Source of the DNA: Thalassobacillus_A hwangdonensis
GTDB taxonomy: Bacteria > Bacillota > Bacilli > Bacillales > Halobacillaceae
DNA: 64,000 bases
Direction: 5' to 3'
NCBI RefSeq assembly: GCF_042675915.1
Contig: NZ_JBHTKL010000001.1
Coordinates: 930,001-994,000, forward strand
Shown here one piece after another: positions 24,665-34,013 of this stretch (positions are counted from its first letter, which is position 1; each line of letters starts with the position of its first letter). Under the pieces are notes generated by a model that worked only from the letters and a program-made list of their open reading frames with translations, made no database searches and was not told the DNA's origin. Both the position numbers and the translations under genes were made by a program.

Positions 24665-24841
24665 CAAACCCTCCTTCCTTTACCTTTTTTTACCATATTT
24701 TCTGTTTTCGTCATTTATCGCTCAATTCCTCCCTTTTTCTTAAATAAAAAATTCTCTTAAACGTCGTTGTAGATTTTTCTAAGAGGTTTATTCAACAATA
24801 AGACGAATAATGTAACACTCAATCGCGAGATATTTAGGGGG

Positions 24842-24999
24842 CGTTGCCGAATCAGTGGAAAGGGCGGCGTGGGAACTACTCGCTTTCCTGTGGGGGATCC
24901 GGCAAGCCTCCTCGGTCGTTTCACTCCCGGCGGGGTCTTGCCTAGCCCCTTCTCCCACTGGAGTCTCGCAGTTCCCCGCCACCTTATGTGTGTTTGGTG
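24842..24999. repeat. Dispersed GC-rich repeat, family A, copy 2
   Basis: About 158 bp, aligned almost end to end with 1131-1285 (same block order, small indels). It occupies most of the 514-bp gap 24665-25178, which otherwise shows no gene. Minus-strand open frames in it mirror those in copy 1. Confidence 0.8.
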
Positions 25000-25069
25000 A
25001 ACGCTTCCAGGTGCTGCATGGTTATCAACAATCAAGGACCGGTTACGAGCACGTTTACTTCTTAATAAT

Positions 25070-25108
25070 GAAAGCCCCGATCAATTCATTCGAATTTGAT
25101 CGGGGCTT
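25070..25108 (-). terminator. Terminator after yqkE
   Basis: Perfect 13-bp stem AAGCCCCGATCAA / TTGATCGGGGCTT, loop 11, short T-run on the minus strand. Confidence 0.7.
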
Positions 25109-25178
25109 ACGGATTTGCAGCAACCGCTTCATATCATAGTTCATTCTCCACGGTTATGGATCCAGGCCTTATGGGATT

Positions 25179-25403
25179 TCATGATTTGAATTTCTTCCAG
25201 TCCATGTCACTTTCGTTCAACAGTTCTTCGAAGCTTTTGTTGGCTTCTCTGCGCTTTTTTTCTTCAATCCGCTCTTGCCGTTCTTGTTCTTTACGTTTTT
25301 CTTCAGCTTTTGCGAGCGCTTTTTTCTTCGTCTTCATTTGTGAGAGAAGCTCTTCATTCAAGCGGTCCTTCAATGAACCATGCTCTGTCTTTTTCCTGCT
25401 CAT
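25179..25403 (-). CDS. yqkE: YqkE family protein (DUF3886)
   Basis: 74-residue highly charged, Lys/Glu-rich helical protein (KTKKKALAKAEEKRKEQERQERIEEKKRREANKSFEELL), predicted coiled coil. Matches the small YqkE/DUF3886 family of unknown function, including the C-terminal SDMDWKKFK. The start overlaps the yqkB stop by four bases (ATGA). Conserved neighbour order with B. subtilis. Confidence 0.85.
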   Translation of the reverse strand: MSRKKTEHGSLKDRLNEELLSQMKTKKKALAKAEEKRKEQERQERIEEKKRREANKSFEELLNESDMDWKKFKS

Positions 25404-25732
25404 TCCGCTTCTCCTTTCATCACTTCGCTGGATGGAATTACGGGATTCAGGATTCCCTGTGGGCTCGAAAGCCGGAACGCTCCTCGCACGAGGTCGAGCT
25501 TCAGCTGATCATCAAAGAAAACTGCCTGCTGACGATGGACCAGCACTTGATAGTCGGCATTCTCCACTTCATCGTCCCACTCTGTACGATCTGCCGCCCA
25601 CCTTACCGTTGGGACACCATTGACACCGCAACCGCATCCGTCTGTATCATAAAACAACTTCAAATAGCCATGTTGTCCGCCTTTCAACTGCTCCAATACC
25701 GCTTTTGCCTCTTCCGTTATAGTAAGTTTCAT
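25400..25732 (-). CDS. yqkB: HesB-like iron-sulfur cluster biosynthesis family protein YqkB
   Basis: 110-residue protein of the A-type/HesB fold: begins MKLTITEEAKAVLEQL and has DTDGCGCGVNGVP with two cysteines in CGCG instead of the classic three-Cys pattern, as in the YqkB branch. Probably a small scaffold or binding protein; function not proven. Overlaps yqkE. Confidence 0.85.
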   Translation of the reverse strand: MKLTITEEAKAVLEQLKGGQHGYLKLFYDTDGCGCGVNGVPTVRWAADRTEWDDEVENADYQVLVHRQQAVFFDDQLKLDLVRGAFRLSSPQGILNPVIPSSEVMKGEAE

Positions 25733-25753
25733 ACCATCACTCCTGAATCCATC

Positions 25754-25844
25754 ATTAGAAAAACTCGACCCTTCACCAAGTGCTTCTACGTATTTTCTAC
25801 TTCCAATCCTTTAACAAAATTGAACTTTCTTAAAGTGTAAAAAA
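25754..25844 (+). repeat. Dispersed hairpin repeat, family B, diverged copy
   Basis: Starts TTAGAAAAACTcGaC, passes CACCAAGTgcTT, and ends with CCTTTAACAAAATTGAACTTTCTTAAAGTGTAAAAAA split over its length, in the same order as 44400-44496. It lies between the polymerase 3' end and the yqkB start. Confidence 0.6.
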
Positions 25845-25873
25845 TACATTGCCAGAGAGCAATCGTTTTGCTT

Positions 25874-27148
25874 TCACTCTGCGTAATGTCCTCCGACTAG
25901 CTTGCTCCGATGCAGCGCTGTACCTGCTTCTGTATAGGAAACCGCCCGCAAGAGAGCATCCTTGCCGTACTTATCGCGAATCGAATCCATCACATAGCCC
26001 AGTTCCCGCTTCCGATCCCTTCCAATATCGAATAAATTGAGCTGCATACTCGTATCTTCTTCAATGTTGGATAGAGCGATGGAAATTTTCCTTACCGTCT
26101 TTTGCTCATAGAAGCTCGCAAAAAGCTGCAGGCAGATGTTGTAAATGTCCATCGTAATATTCGTAGGCTGCTCAAGGCTTCGTGAACGATGGAATCCTCC
26201 CCCGCCTTCATTTTTGCTGTAGCCGATCCCAAGACTGATCGTACGGCCTGCTTTCCGGTTATTTCTCGCCCGCTTCGCCACCTCTTCGCACATTTCGAGG
26301 ATGACATGCTGGACCTGTTCCGGGTCATGATAGTCCCGCATGAGGATCTGGCTTTTCCCGTAACTGATCTGCCCTTGGATGATCGGTGCACCAAGGTCGG
26401 AAAGGTCCACTCCGTTGGCATGGTAGAACAACTGATTGCCCATCACTCCGAAAGTCTTTTCCAGCCGCTCCAGCGGGTAGGTCGCCAATTGACCGACCGA
26501 TGAGATGCCCATCCGGTTCAAGCGCTTTTCCAGGCGTGGCCCGATCCCCCACATTTCACTCAGTGGAGCAACCGGCCAAAGCTTCGTACGGACATCTTCA
26601 TAGGTCCATTCTGCAATTCCTTTCTTCTTCGCTTCCAGGTCCAGACAAAGTTTCGACATCAGCATGTTCGGCCCAATCCCGATGGCTGCTTTCAGATGAA
26701 ACGTATCTTCCAGCTCCTCCAGTATCAGGGAAGCGATCTTCCTGGCATCACCGAACATACGGCTGCTTCCGTCCACTTCCAGAAAACTTTCATCGACACT
26801 GTACGTGTGGATCGATTCGCGGGGGACATACTTATGGAACAAGCGTGTCACTTCAGAGGAAATTTCCAGGTAGGTGCGCATTTGAGCGGACACGATGACG
26901 ATGTTCGGATCACTTGGGATTTCAAATAGACGGCTTCCTGTCCGGATGCCGTAGTCTTTCTTCATCGCAGGAGAAGCTGCGAGTACGACACTCCCTTTCC
27001 GATTCGTGTCTGCCACGACGGCTAAATGACAGGTCATCGGATCAAGGCCGCGCATGATTGCTGCACAGCTGGCATAAAAGCTCTTCATATCCACACAGAG
27101 CACATGGCGATCCGGAAATTTAGTGTAGTCGATCACTGGATTTTTCAT
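25874..27148 (-). CDS. yqjW: Y-family DNA polymerase (PolY2 / YqjW, UvrX type)
   Basis: Error-prone translesion polymerase of 424 residues. Palm motifs VLCVDMKSFYASCAA (first Asp) and HTYSVDESFLEVDG (Asp-Glu, variant of YSIDE), then fingers and the helix-hairpin-helix GIGPRLEKRLNRMGI, and the little-finger domain. The SFYASCAA form and length point to the UvrX/YqjW branch rather than DinB (PolIV). A LexA-type box lies inside its promoter, so it should be SOS-inducible. Start ATG 27148; AGGAGC lies nearby upstream. Confidence 0.9.
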   Translation of the reverse strand: MKNPVIDYTKFPDRHVLCVDMKSFYASCAAIMRGLDPMTCHLAVVADTNRKGSVVLAASPAMKKDYGIRTGSRLFEIPSDPNIVIVSAQMRTYLEISSEVTRLFHKYVPRESIHTYSVDESFLEVDGSSRMFGDARKIASLILEELEDTFHLKAAIGIGPNMLMSKLCLDLEAKKKGIAEWTYEDVRTKLWPVAPLSEMWGIGPRLEKRLNRMGISSVGQLATYPLERLEKTFGVMGNQLFYHANGVDLSDLGAPIIQGQISYGKSQILMRDYHDPEQVQHVILEMCEEVAKRARNNRKAGRTISLGIGYSKNEGGGGFHRSRSLEQPTNITMDIYNICLQLFASFYEQKTVRKISIALSNIEEDTSMQLNLFDIGRDRKRELGYVMDSIRDKYGKDALLRAVSYTEAGTALHRSKLVGGHYAE

Positions 27149-27251
27149 TCCTCATGCTCCTTTTTTCTAGTAGTCACGATTGCGGAGCTACCTGAACAGA
27201 CCATCAGAAAGCGAGTCACGGTCTTCATTCGAATAGTCCTATCTTATTTCT

Positions 27252-27280
27252 ATTATGCGAATATATGTTCGATTTTTCAA
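27252..27280 (-). promoter_or_regulatory. Sigma-A promoter with embedded LexA box for yqjW
   Basis: Minus strand TTGAAA, 17 bases, CATAAT. The spacer contains CGAACATATATTCG (27258-27271), which matches the Bacillus LexA (DinR) site CGAAC-N4-GTTCG except for one base. Binding there would block RNA polymerase directly. Confidence 0.75.
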
Positions 27281-27313
27281 GAGGGAGTCGTTTCCATTTT
27301 AATCATTGTACAT

Positions 27314-27344
27314 AAAAAAGCCTGCCAGCTGTATGCTGGCAGAC
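27314..27344 (-). terminator. Terminator after yqjQ
   Basis: CTGCCAGC / GCTGGCAG stem with a five-base loop, followed on the minus strand by T6; it begins just after the yqjQ stop. Confidence 0.8.
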
Positions 27345-27347
27345 CTA

Positions 27348-28142
27348 TCATTTTTTTTCGAATTGTTTTTTCATCAGCTTTTCCATCGTAGCAGGTGTCA
27401 TGTTGTAGAGCTTGCTGCCTGCTTCCATCCATCTTGGCAGGTTGATTTCGCGGACGGGCTGGAACAATGCATCCACGATCACACGAGCGAGACGATTCGC
27501 ATCGATCATCAACCGGTCGACGGATGCAGCGTAGTTACCGGACGGGTCCGCGACGTTGAAGAAGTTTGTCCGGACAGGTCCAGGATTGACGCTTGTTACG
27601 AACACTCCTTCTGTCTGGACTTCCATCCGGAGGGCGTTCGTAAACCCTAAGACGGCATGCTTCGTTGCAGAATATACCGCCGATTTCGGTGTTGCCATCT
27701 TGCCGGCCTGGGAAGCGATGTTGATGATATGCCCATGCTTCTGAAGAAGGAAATGCGGAAGCAGCTGGTGTGTAGCACGCATGACCGCCTTTACGTTGAC
27801 TTCGAGCATCCGATCGATGTCCTGCCATGCAGACTCGTTGAACCGATCGAACACACCGAGACCGGCATTGTTGATCAGTGCATCGATCCGATCATGAACG
27901 AATAAAATCTGATCGCTGACATCTTTCCATTCATCATCATTGGACAGGTCTGCGCGATACCAGTGGCATTCCACTCCATACCGGCGTTTCAACTCATTCG
28001 CAATTACTTCAAGTTTCCCTTCCGATCGTGCTACCAGTATCGGAATTCCACCATTCCTTGCAACATGAATTGCAAGGTACATCCCTATCCCATTTGATGC
28101 TCCTGTGATGAGGATTTTCTTTCCGTTCACTTGTTCATTCAT
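27348..28142 (-). CDS. yqjQ: Short-chain dehydrogenase/reductase YqjQ
   Basis: 264-residue classical SDR: cofactor loop ITGASNGIG, NNAGLG, catalytic Ser in INIASQAGK and YSATKHAV (Tyr and Lys). A C-terminal tail extends past the Rossmann core. Substrate unknown. The start overlaps the end of yqjP by eight bases; GTGAGGG lies upstream. The yqjN-yqjP-yqjQ grouping follows B. subtilis. Confidence 0.9.
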   Translation of the reverse strand: MNEQVNGKKILITGASNGIGMYLAIHVARNGGIPILVARSEGKLEVIANELKRRYGVECHWYRADLSNDDEWKDVSDQILFVHDRIDALINNAGLGVFDRFNESAWQDIDRMLEVNVKAVMRATHQLLPHFLLQKHGHIINIASQAGKMATPKSAVYSATKHAVLGFTNALRMEVQTEGVFVTSVNPGPVRTNFFNVADPSGNYAASVDRLMIDANRLARVIVDALFQPVREINLPRWMEAGSKLYNMTPATMEKLMKKQFEKK

Positions 28143-29112
28143 TGGAATCCCTCACATTTTCGTAAAAGACCACACCATTTTGCTCCGTTTCATCGATGAG
28201 TTTACGGTCAAGAAGAAAATCAAGCTGACCGAACGTCTCTGACATCGTCAGACCGAACTGCGTTTCAATATGTTTCGGGAAAAGCCGTTCACATACTTGA
28301 AAAGCGGTCATCTTTTCATTTCCAATGATACGGCGGACGTGATCCGCACGTTGAGCCTGTTTCGTCAGCCTCTTCCTTATCAATGGATGCGGATCACCGA
28401 ATACCTCCCCATGTCCTGGATACACGGTATGAATAGCGTAATCGAGCATCTTTTCAAGAGAATGGCGGTATTGCAGCTGCGGCTTCGGCCGCGCCTCCCC
28501 TTCCTGATAAGGAGGCTCAAGCAACGGGTTGGACGAGATATGTTCCAATACGTGATCGCCTGCAATCAAGGAACCGTCTTGCTCCTGGTAAAAGGAAAGA
28601 TGGCTTTGCGCATGGCCAGGCGTCTCCAACACTGTCCAACCTTCATGCCCGGGCAGGGAATCTCCTTCAACCAATGTATGGGTGACTTCCCCTTCTGACG
28701 TATACATAAGCGGTTTTCTCAGCGCCTTCAGGAACGGTTCGTATTGGACCGGCACCCCGGCTTCTTTATATAATCCGGCGAAAAATGTTTCATATCGGGA
28801 AAAGAAGGCTTCATCACGCTTCAGCCATGGGTTGACATTTGCATGGGCAACGATGTCCCTGGCATTAGTAAAACGCTCGACAAGTCCGATGTGATCGGGA
28901 TGATGATGCGTCAAGATGATCTGTTCAATGTCTTCAGGTCGATACCCGAGTTCCTTCAATTGAATCTGGCAAGCCTCCCAGGCTTCCTCCGTCTTGACAC
29001 CGGCATCCACGATCGATAACCGGTCGCCTTTCAGTACGTATAGATGGACATCCCCAACAGCAAACGGTGTAGGGACGGTGATTTGTGCAATTTTTTGTTT
29101 AAGCCTTGTCAT
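28135..29112 (-). CDS. yqjP: MBL-fold metallo-hydrolase YqjP
   Basis: Metallo-beta-lactamase fold hydrolase, 325 residues from ATG 29112 (GGAGG upstream). Metal motif THHHPDHIG at residues 69-75, then PGHAQSHLSFY and AGDHVLEHIS, and YPGHGEVF give the remaining ligands; a C-terminal winged-helix-like region follows (RIIGNEKMTAFQVCERLF). Similar to lactamase_B-type thiolesterases; substrate unknown. Coupled to yqjQ by overlap. Confidence 0.88.
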   Translation of the reverse strand: MTRLKQKIAQITVPTPFAVGDVHLYVLKGDRLSIVDAGVKTEEAWEACQIQLKELGYRPEDIEQIILTHHHPDHIGLVERFTNARDIVAHANVNPWLKRDEAFFSRYETFFAGLYKEAGVPVQYEPFLKALRKPLMYTSEGEVTHTLVEGDSLPGHEGWTVLETPGHAQSHLSFYQEQDGSLIAGDHVLEHISSNPLLEPPYQEGEARPKPQLQYRHSLEKMLDYAIHTVYPGHGEVFGDPHPLIRKRLTKQAQRADHVRRIIGNEKMTAFQVCERLFPKHIETQFGLTMSETFGQLDFLLDRKLIDETEQNGVVFYENVRDSNE

Positions 29113-29217
29113 CCTGCTGCCTCCAGTAACTGAATAGTCATTCATTTTCTATTGTCATTGTATCATGGGTAAAGTGAAATTCCTATCGTTTTGAACACTA
29201 TTCACCTGAGGAATCAG

Positions 29218-30837
29218 CTAGCCTTTGAACATTTCCTGAAGGGTATCCTTCAATATTTCCGGAAGAAATTCGAAGGAATAATTCAACTCGAGCCGCTCTG
29301 TCCACTGGTGTGCGTCCTTCCCTCGTGGACCCAGGTTGATGATCGGCATCGTGATCGCTTTCATCACGTTTTCCGGAAGTTCAAAGCCTCTCCCCTGGAT
29401 CGGCATATGCTTCAATAAATCATCCAAAGGGGAATCGGAAGACACCGGCCCGATGAAGCTCAAATCAGAGAGCCCTGGGAAGTATTCTTTTTTCTCAAGC
29501 TTCATTCCATATGCATCTTCGGACTTTTCCCTGACCCTTTCGACGATCGACTGGATATACGGATCGTCATTGGATGAAACAGCCGGGTAAAATGGGGGAC
29601 TGTAGAACAGAATGATCATCGGTGAAAGGTCCTTGCATAGTCCGGCAAGGTCCTGAACGAGCAATGTGGAGAAATCCCTGTCCCCCTTTTCCCGTTGCGC
29701 TTCCAGCAGATTCTGTCTTCGTTCCACTTCACCTTTGCCAACCCGTTTCACCGCTTCCTGATACAGTTCATCATACGTCATCACTTGAATATCCATTGAG
29801 AGGTTCGACAACTGATCTTCGGTCAAATAATTGGCCGCTTTGGCATAATAATGATCGAGGATATGCTTTTTCGCCTTTTCAGCAGCATGCATCAGCTTAT
29901 CATTGATTTCAGCAATCGATTGCTTCATATATAAAACGTTGTACATCGCAACAGCGGACTGGGGCGTCTGTACGGAATACTCTTCCTTCAGATCCCGCTG
30001 CATCAAACTGACAGGTGGAGGAGTTTTCTCGTCCCCTACCACTTCTATGAACGCTTCATTCAACTCCAGTTCACCAGCGACATAACTGTTCATCATATTG
30101 GCGTTGAGTCCTGCAAATGGCTCCCCTACGTGGGTCTCTTTTCCGTAACATAAAAAGCCGGGCAGCACTTTACCGATTGACCCTGTGTAATAATAGTAGG
30201 CAGGATCGCCTGGATAAGAACTAAACATCGGTTCTCCGTTCATCGCTGCTTTGTATTCCAGCCCATGCACTTTTTTCAGTTCGTCCAGTACAGGTAGAGC
30301 TGTCAGCATTCCAAGCGAGTTCACCTCTTCATCCGGGACAGCAAGCAACAGGATATTTCCATCGAACGCTCCGTTCATCGCTTGTTCGAGCATGGAAAGA
30401 TGGACGGTCAATCCCGCTTTCATATCCATCGTCCCTCTGCCGAAGAGCCAGTTCCCATCTTTCAAGTCCCTGGCAGCATCTTCCGGAAGTTCATCGGTGT
30501 GCTTCTTCAATTCCTGTGTCAATTCCCTAGGATGGAACGCCAGATTCTGAAATACCCCATAGTCTTCGACCCCTACGACATCGATGTGGGAGAGCAGAAT
30601 AATCGTGTCAGCCGCCTCACTTTTCTTCACGAGAGCGGTGAACAGCTGACGACCATCCTTCAATGGGTGCAACTGCAGATGGTCTGGATTTTCCATAAAA
30701 TATGGACGATCGGAAAGTAAGTATTGCAGGTATTCGACGATTGCGATTTCCGCCCGCTGACCGGTGATGCTCGGATATTCGACCAATGAACAAAGCAAAT
30801 CCGTCAGTTGCTGTTTTGTGTTCCACTTCTGTTCCAT
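29218..30837 (-). CDS. yqjN: M20 family peptidase, RocB-like (YqjN)
   Basis: 539-residue member of the M20/RocB family of zinc hydrolases. Metal ligands sit in LLSHIDVVG, FGRGTMDMKAGL and VPDEEVNSLG. ATG 30837 follows AAGGAG; length fits YqjN (547) and RocB (566). Role in amino acid breakdown is inferred from RocB; the reaction is not established. Starts 72 bases from the divergent GDPD gene. Confidence 0.85.
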   Translation of the reverse strand: MEQKWNTKQQLTDLLCSLVEYPSITGQRAEIAIVEYLQYLLSDRPYFMENPDHLQLHPLKDGRQLFTALVKKSEAADTIILLSHIDVVGVEDYGVFQNLAFHPRELTQELKKHTDELPEDAARDLKDGNWLFGRGTMDMKAGLTVHLSMLEQAMNGAFDGNILLLAVPDEEVNSLGMLTALPVLDELKKVHGLEYKAAMNGEPMFSSYPGDPAYYYYTGSIGKVLPGFLCYGKETHVGEPFAGLNANMMNSYVAGELELNEAFIEVVGDEKTPPPVSLMQRDLKEEYSVQTPQSAVAMYNVLYMKQSIAEINDKLMHAAEKAKKHILDHYYAKAANYLTEDQLSNLSMDIQVMTYDELYQEAVKRVGKGEVERRQNLLEAQREKGDRDFSTLLVQDLAGLCKDLSPMIILFYSPPFYPAVSSNDDPYIQSIVERVREKSEDAYGMKLEKKEYFPGLSDLSFIGPVSSDSPLDDLLKHMPIQGRGFELPENVMKAITMPIINLGPRGKDAHQWTERLELNYSFEFLPEILKDTLQEMFKG

Positions 30838-30918
30838 GGATGTCACTCCTTGTAAATTGACTTTTTCAGAAAGTTGCCACACAATCTTTAATTAGTAACC
30901 TATAGTGAGGTGAACCAA

Positions 30919-31650
30919 TTGAAGACGATGATTTACGCCCACCGTGGTGCCAGTAAACTAGCCCCCGAAAATACGATGCCTGCATTTGAACTTGCGTTTC
31001 ATGCAGGTGCAGATGGCATAGAAACCGATGTCCAGCTGACAAAGGATGGCGTTCCGGTGCTGATCCATGACGAAACCGTCCGCCGTACTAGCAACGGTAC
31101 TGGCTTTGTTCAGGATCACACACTGGAAGATATTAAAAAACTCGATTTCGGCAGTTGGTTTTCTTCTAAATTTTCAGACACCCCCATTGTAACACTGGAA
31201 CAATTTCTCGTGTGGGTAAAAGGTAAAAATTTGAAGATAAATGTCGAATTGAAGACCGATAAGATTCCTTACGAAGGAATTGAACAAAAAGTGTATGACC
31301 TTTTACTAAACTATGAGCTTCTGGGCGATACTGTGATTTCATCTTTCAACCTAGACAGTATCAAAGCCTTTCATGATATCGATCCAAAAGTGGAAACTGC
31401 TTTCCTCACTTCAAAAAATCGAAATGATCTTACAACCTATGCAAAAAGCCAAGGAGCATCGTGTTTACATTTGAAATACCGATTGATCAACAAAACGACG
31501 ATGAAGGCTGCACGTAAAGCGAAAATGCCAGTTCGAACATACACCGTCAATCGTCCGATGCAATTCAAAAAATGTTTCAAGATGAAGTGTGCAGGGATCT
31601 TCACCGATGTCCCCCACCTTGCCATCGAATACAGGGAAATGTTCAGTTGA
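30919..31650 (+). CDS. Glycerophosphodiester phosphodiesterase family protein
   Basis: Hydrolyses glycerophosphodiesters to glycerol-3-phosphate and an alcohol. TTG start at 30919 after GTGAGG gives 243 residues. HRGASKLAPENTMPAF carries the catalytic His and Arg-Gly, IETDVQLTKDGVPVLIHD the metal ligands and second His, then VNVELK. No signal peptide, so cytoplasmic. First gene of a plus-strand set with the glycosyltransferase and namA; 23 bases to the next gene. Confidence 0.9.
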   Translation: MKTMIYAHRGASKLAPENTMPAFELAFHAGADGIETDVQLTKDGVPVLIHDETVRRTSNGTGFVQDHTLEDIKKLDFGSWFSSKFSDTPIVTLEQFLVWVKGKNLKINVELKTDKIPYEGIEQKVYDLLLNYELLGDTVISSFNLDSIKAFHDIDPKVETAFLTSKNRNDLTTYAKSQGASCLHLKYRLINKTTMKAARKAKMPVRTYTVNRPMQFKKCFKMKCAGIFTDVPHLAIEYREMFS

Positions 31651-31673
31651 ACTGAGAATTTGGAGATGATGAT

Positions 31674-32834
31674 ATGGTCTGGATGATGGGTATCCTTACA
31701 ATAATTGCTCTATTGCTGTTTCTGAACATACTGGCAGGAATCAATCGTATAGGTGAACTGGAGAAGTTTCCAGCTGAAAATCATACGGAGCTTATTTCTG
31801 TAGTCATCGCTGCAAAGGATGAGGAGGATTCCATTTCTTCTACGATTGATTCACTCCTGAAACAGAAGCAGGTTGACTTGGAAATCATCCCGGTCAATGA
31901 TCGTTCATCCGATAGAACCGATGAGATCATCGACACGATCGCAAGGAATCATGCATCCGTCAAACCAATCCACATCAAGGAACTGCCGGAAGGATGGCTC
32001 GGAAAAAATCACGCCTTGTCTGTTGGAGCAGAAAAAGCAACAGGAACCTACATCGTTTTCGCCGATGCAGATGTGAATTTTTCTGAGGACATGCTTTCCA
32101 AGGCTCTTGCCTGTATTAAAAACGAATGCGCGGATCATTTGACGGTCGCTCCTGCGTTTACCGCCAGCAGCACTCTGTTGAAAGGGTTCATTTCCATATT
32201 TCTGTTCGGCTTTACAGTACTTAAGCGTCCTTGGCGAGCCAATAAGAATAAACGCACTGGAGGAATCGGGATTGGTGCGTTTCAGATGATTATGAAATCA
32301 TGCTACCAGGAAACTGGCGGATATAGCCGCTTACGAATGCGACCGGATGATGATCTTGCATTCGGCCAGCATGTGAAACGGCTGGGATATAGACAGCGAA
32401 TCGTTACAGGGTTAAGTGATTTGAAAGTTGAATGGTACCCTGATTTAAAGACAGCTGTCCGTGGACTTGAGAAGAATGTATTTGCTGGTTTCAATTATTC
32501 GATACTAGCCGCTGCAGCTACGATCATTGCAGTGTTTGTTACCCATATCCTGCCGTTCATCCTGCTCATCATCGGCAGGCCGACGATTCAAATCATTAGC
32601 CTGACCCTCTGCTTTTTGTTACTTTGTATGTATTCATTGACTACAGTGAAATTTACAAACTTCCCCATCTTTATCGTGTTACTTCTACCTCTATCTGCTT
32701 CCTTGATCCTGTTCACCATTGTCCGGTCCTTGTGGCTTACGTGGAAACATAAGGGGATTTATTGGAGGGGTACACATTATTCTTTGAAAGAAATGAAGCA
32801 GCATTTCAAACAAAACCAGGAGGGTCACCGATGA
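31674..32834 (+). CDS. Family 2 glycosyltransferase, membrane-anchored
   Basis: 386 residues: N-terminal membrane helix (MMGILTIIALLLFLNILAGI), GT2 domain with VVIAAKDEEDSISSTIDSLLKQ and the DXD motif in FADADVNF, acceptor-site segment RMRPDDDLAFGQHVKRLG, then three to four C-terminal helices. The layout resembles carotenoid/lipid glycosyltransferases of the CrtQ type, but no carotenoid genes are near. GGAGAT precedes the ATG. Overlaps namA by four bases. Confidence 0.8.
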   Translation: MVWMMGILTIIALLLFLNILAGINRIGELEKFPAENHTELISVVIAAKDEEDSISSTIDSLLKQKQVDLEIIPVNDRSSDRTDEIIDTIARNHASVKPIHIKELPEGWLGKNHALSVGAEKATGTYIVFADADVNFSEDMLSKALACIKNECADHLTVAPAFTASSTLLKGFISIFLFGFTVLKRPWRANKNKRTGGIGIGAFQMIMKSCYQETGGYSRLRMRPDDDLAFGQHVKRLGYRQRIVTGLSDLKVEWYPDLKTAVRGLEKNVFAGFNYSILAAAATIIAVFVTHILPFILLIIGRPTIQIISLTLCFLLLCMYSLTTVKFTNFPIFIVLLLPLSASLILFTIVRSLWLTWKHKGIYWRGTHYSLKEMKQHFKQNQEGHR

Positions 32835-33847
32835 ATCCTAAATTATTCTCCAGCTATACCGTGAAAGGTGTCACATTGAAAAATCGTATCGTCATGTCTC
32901 CGATGTGTATGTACTCATCGATGCAAGAAGACGGCCATGTCCAACCCTTCCACCTCACCCATTATGAAAGCAGAGCAGCGGGACAAGCTGGGCTCGTCAT
33001 GATAGAGGCAACATCTGTCGTTCCGGAAGGCCGAATTTCCCATCAGGATCTCGGGATATGGAGCGATGAACATATCGAAGGCTTAAGCAAAATAAATGAA
33101 GGCATCCACCGGCATGGCGCAAAGTCAGCAATCCAGCTGGCACATGCAGGCAGAAAAGCGAACCTTAGAGATGAAATCTTTTCACCAAGCGCGATTCCAT
33201 TCAATGATTCGTTCAAACAGCCTACTGAAATGAACACCGAAGAAATCAAGAAGGTGGTCGAAGCTTTCAAAGCAGCTGCCCGCCGTTCCAAAGAAGCCGG
33301 ATTTGATATCATCGAACTTCATGGTGCACACGGCTACTTGATCAATCAATTTCTTTCTCCTTTAACAAATAAACGAACAGATGAGTACGGCGGATCAAAA
33401 GAAAAACGGTACGCTTTCCTCCGTGAAGTGATCGAAGCAGTCCAGACAGAATGGAACGGTCCACTGTTCGTAAGGGTTTCCGGCAATGAGTACGATGAAA
33501 ACGGCAATACAATGGACGATTTCATTTATTTTGCAAAAGAAATGAAGAATCAGGGTGTCGATCTGATCGATGTAAGTTCAGGAGGCGTAGTCCCAGCAAG
33601 AATTGACGTGTACCCTGGTTATCAGGTGACGTATGCAGAAAGAATCAAGCATCAAGCTTCCATTGACACCGGAGCGGTAGGGATGATCACCTCAGGTCTG
33701 CAGGCAGAGGAAATAGTGAAGAATGAACGTGCAGATCTGATATTTGTTGCACGCGCAATGCTCCGCAATCCTTATTGGGCGAAACAGGCTGCGGATGATT
33801 TGGGATATGAACTGCAAGGCCCACCGCAATACGATCGTGCATGGTAA
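32831..33847 (+). CDS. namA: NADPH dehydrogenase NamA (old yellow enzyme)
   Basis: FMN-dependent ene-reductase reducing activated C=C and nitro compounds. ATG 32831, after CAGGAGG, gives 338 residues, the same length as B. subtilis YqjM. Cys26 and Tyr28 in SPMCMYS, the FMN/substrate pair in ELHGAHGYL, and FLSPLTNKRTDEYGGS are the YqjM-type signatures. Probably induced by electrophilic stress. Coupled to the glycosyltransferase by ATGA overlap. Confidence 0.95.
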   Translation: MNPKLFSSYTVKGVTLKNRIVMSPMCMYSSMQEDGHVQPFHLTHYESRAAGQAGLVMIEATSVVPEGRISHQDLGIWSDEHIEGLSKINEGIHRHGAKSAIQLAHAGRKANLRDEIFSPSAIPFNDSFKQPTEMNTEEIKKVVEAFKAAARRSKEAGFDIIELHGAHGYLINQFLSPLTNKRTDEYGGSKEKRYAFLREVIEAVQTEWNGPLFVRVSGNEYDENGNTMDDFIYFAKEMKNQGVDLIDVSSGGVVPARIDVYPGYQVTYAERIKHQASIDTGAVGMITSGLQAEEIVKNERADLIFVARAMLRNPYWAKQAADDLGYELQGPPQYDRAW

Positions 33848-33947
33848 GCATGCCTTGTTAACACAAATGCGTGTTAATGAAGCATGTCAAAACATATATA
33901 TTTAACACTGTTGACACCACCTTTTACAACAGTGGAAACAGCACAAT

Positions 33948-33980
33948 AAAAAGGAGCTTGGATTTCCAAGCTCCTTTTTA
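33948..33980. terminator. Hairpin downstream of namA
   Basis: Perfect 14-bp stem AAAAAGGAGCTTGG / CCAAGCTCCTTTTT with a four-base loop; usable in both directions. The 100 bases before it hold a TTAACAC / GTGTTAA inverted repeat and no gene. Confidence 0.85.
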
Positions 33981-34013
33981 TATATGTTAAATGATCTCTC
34001 ATTCATCTCGAAT

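Noticed and set aside
24757..25035. 92-codon and 64-codon minus-strand frames upstream of yqkE
   Set aside because: Same reason: both are inside family A copy 2, without ribosome site or protein family.
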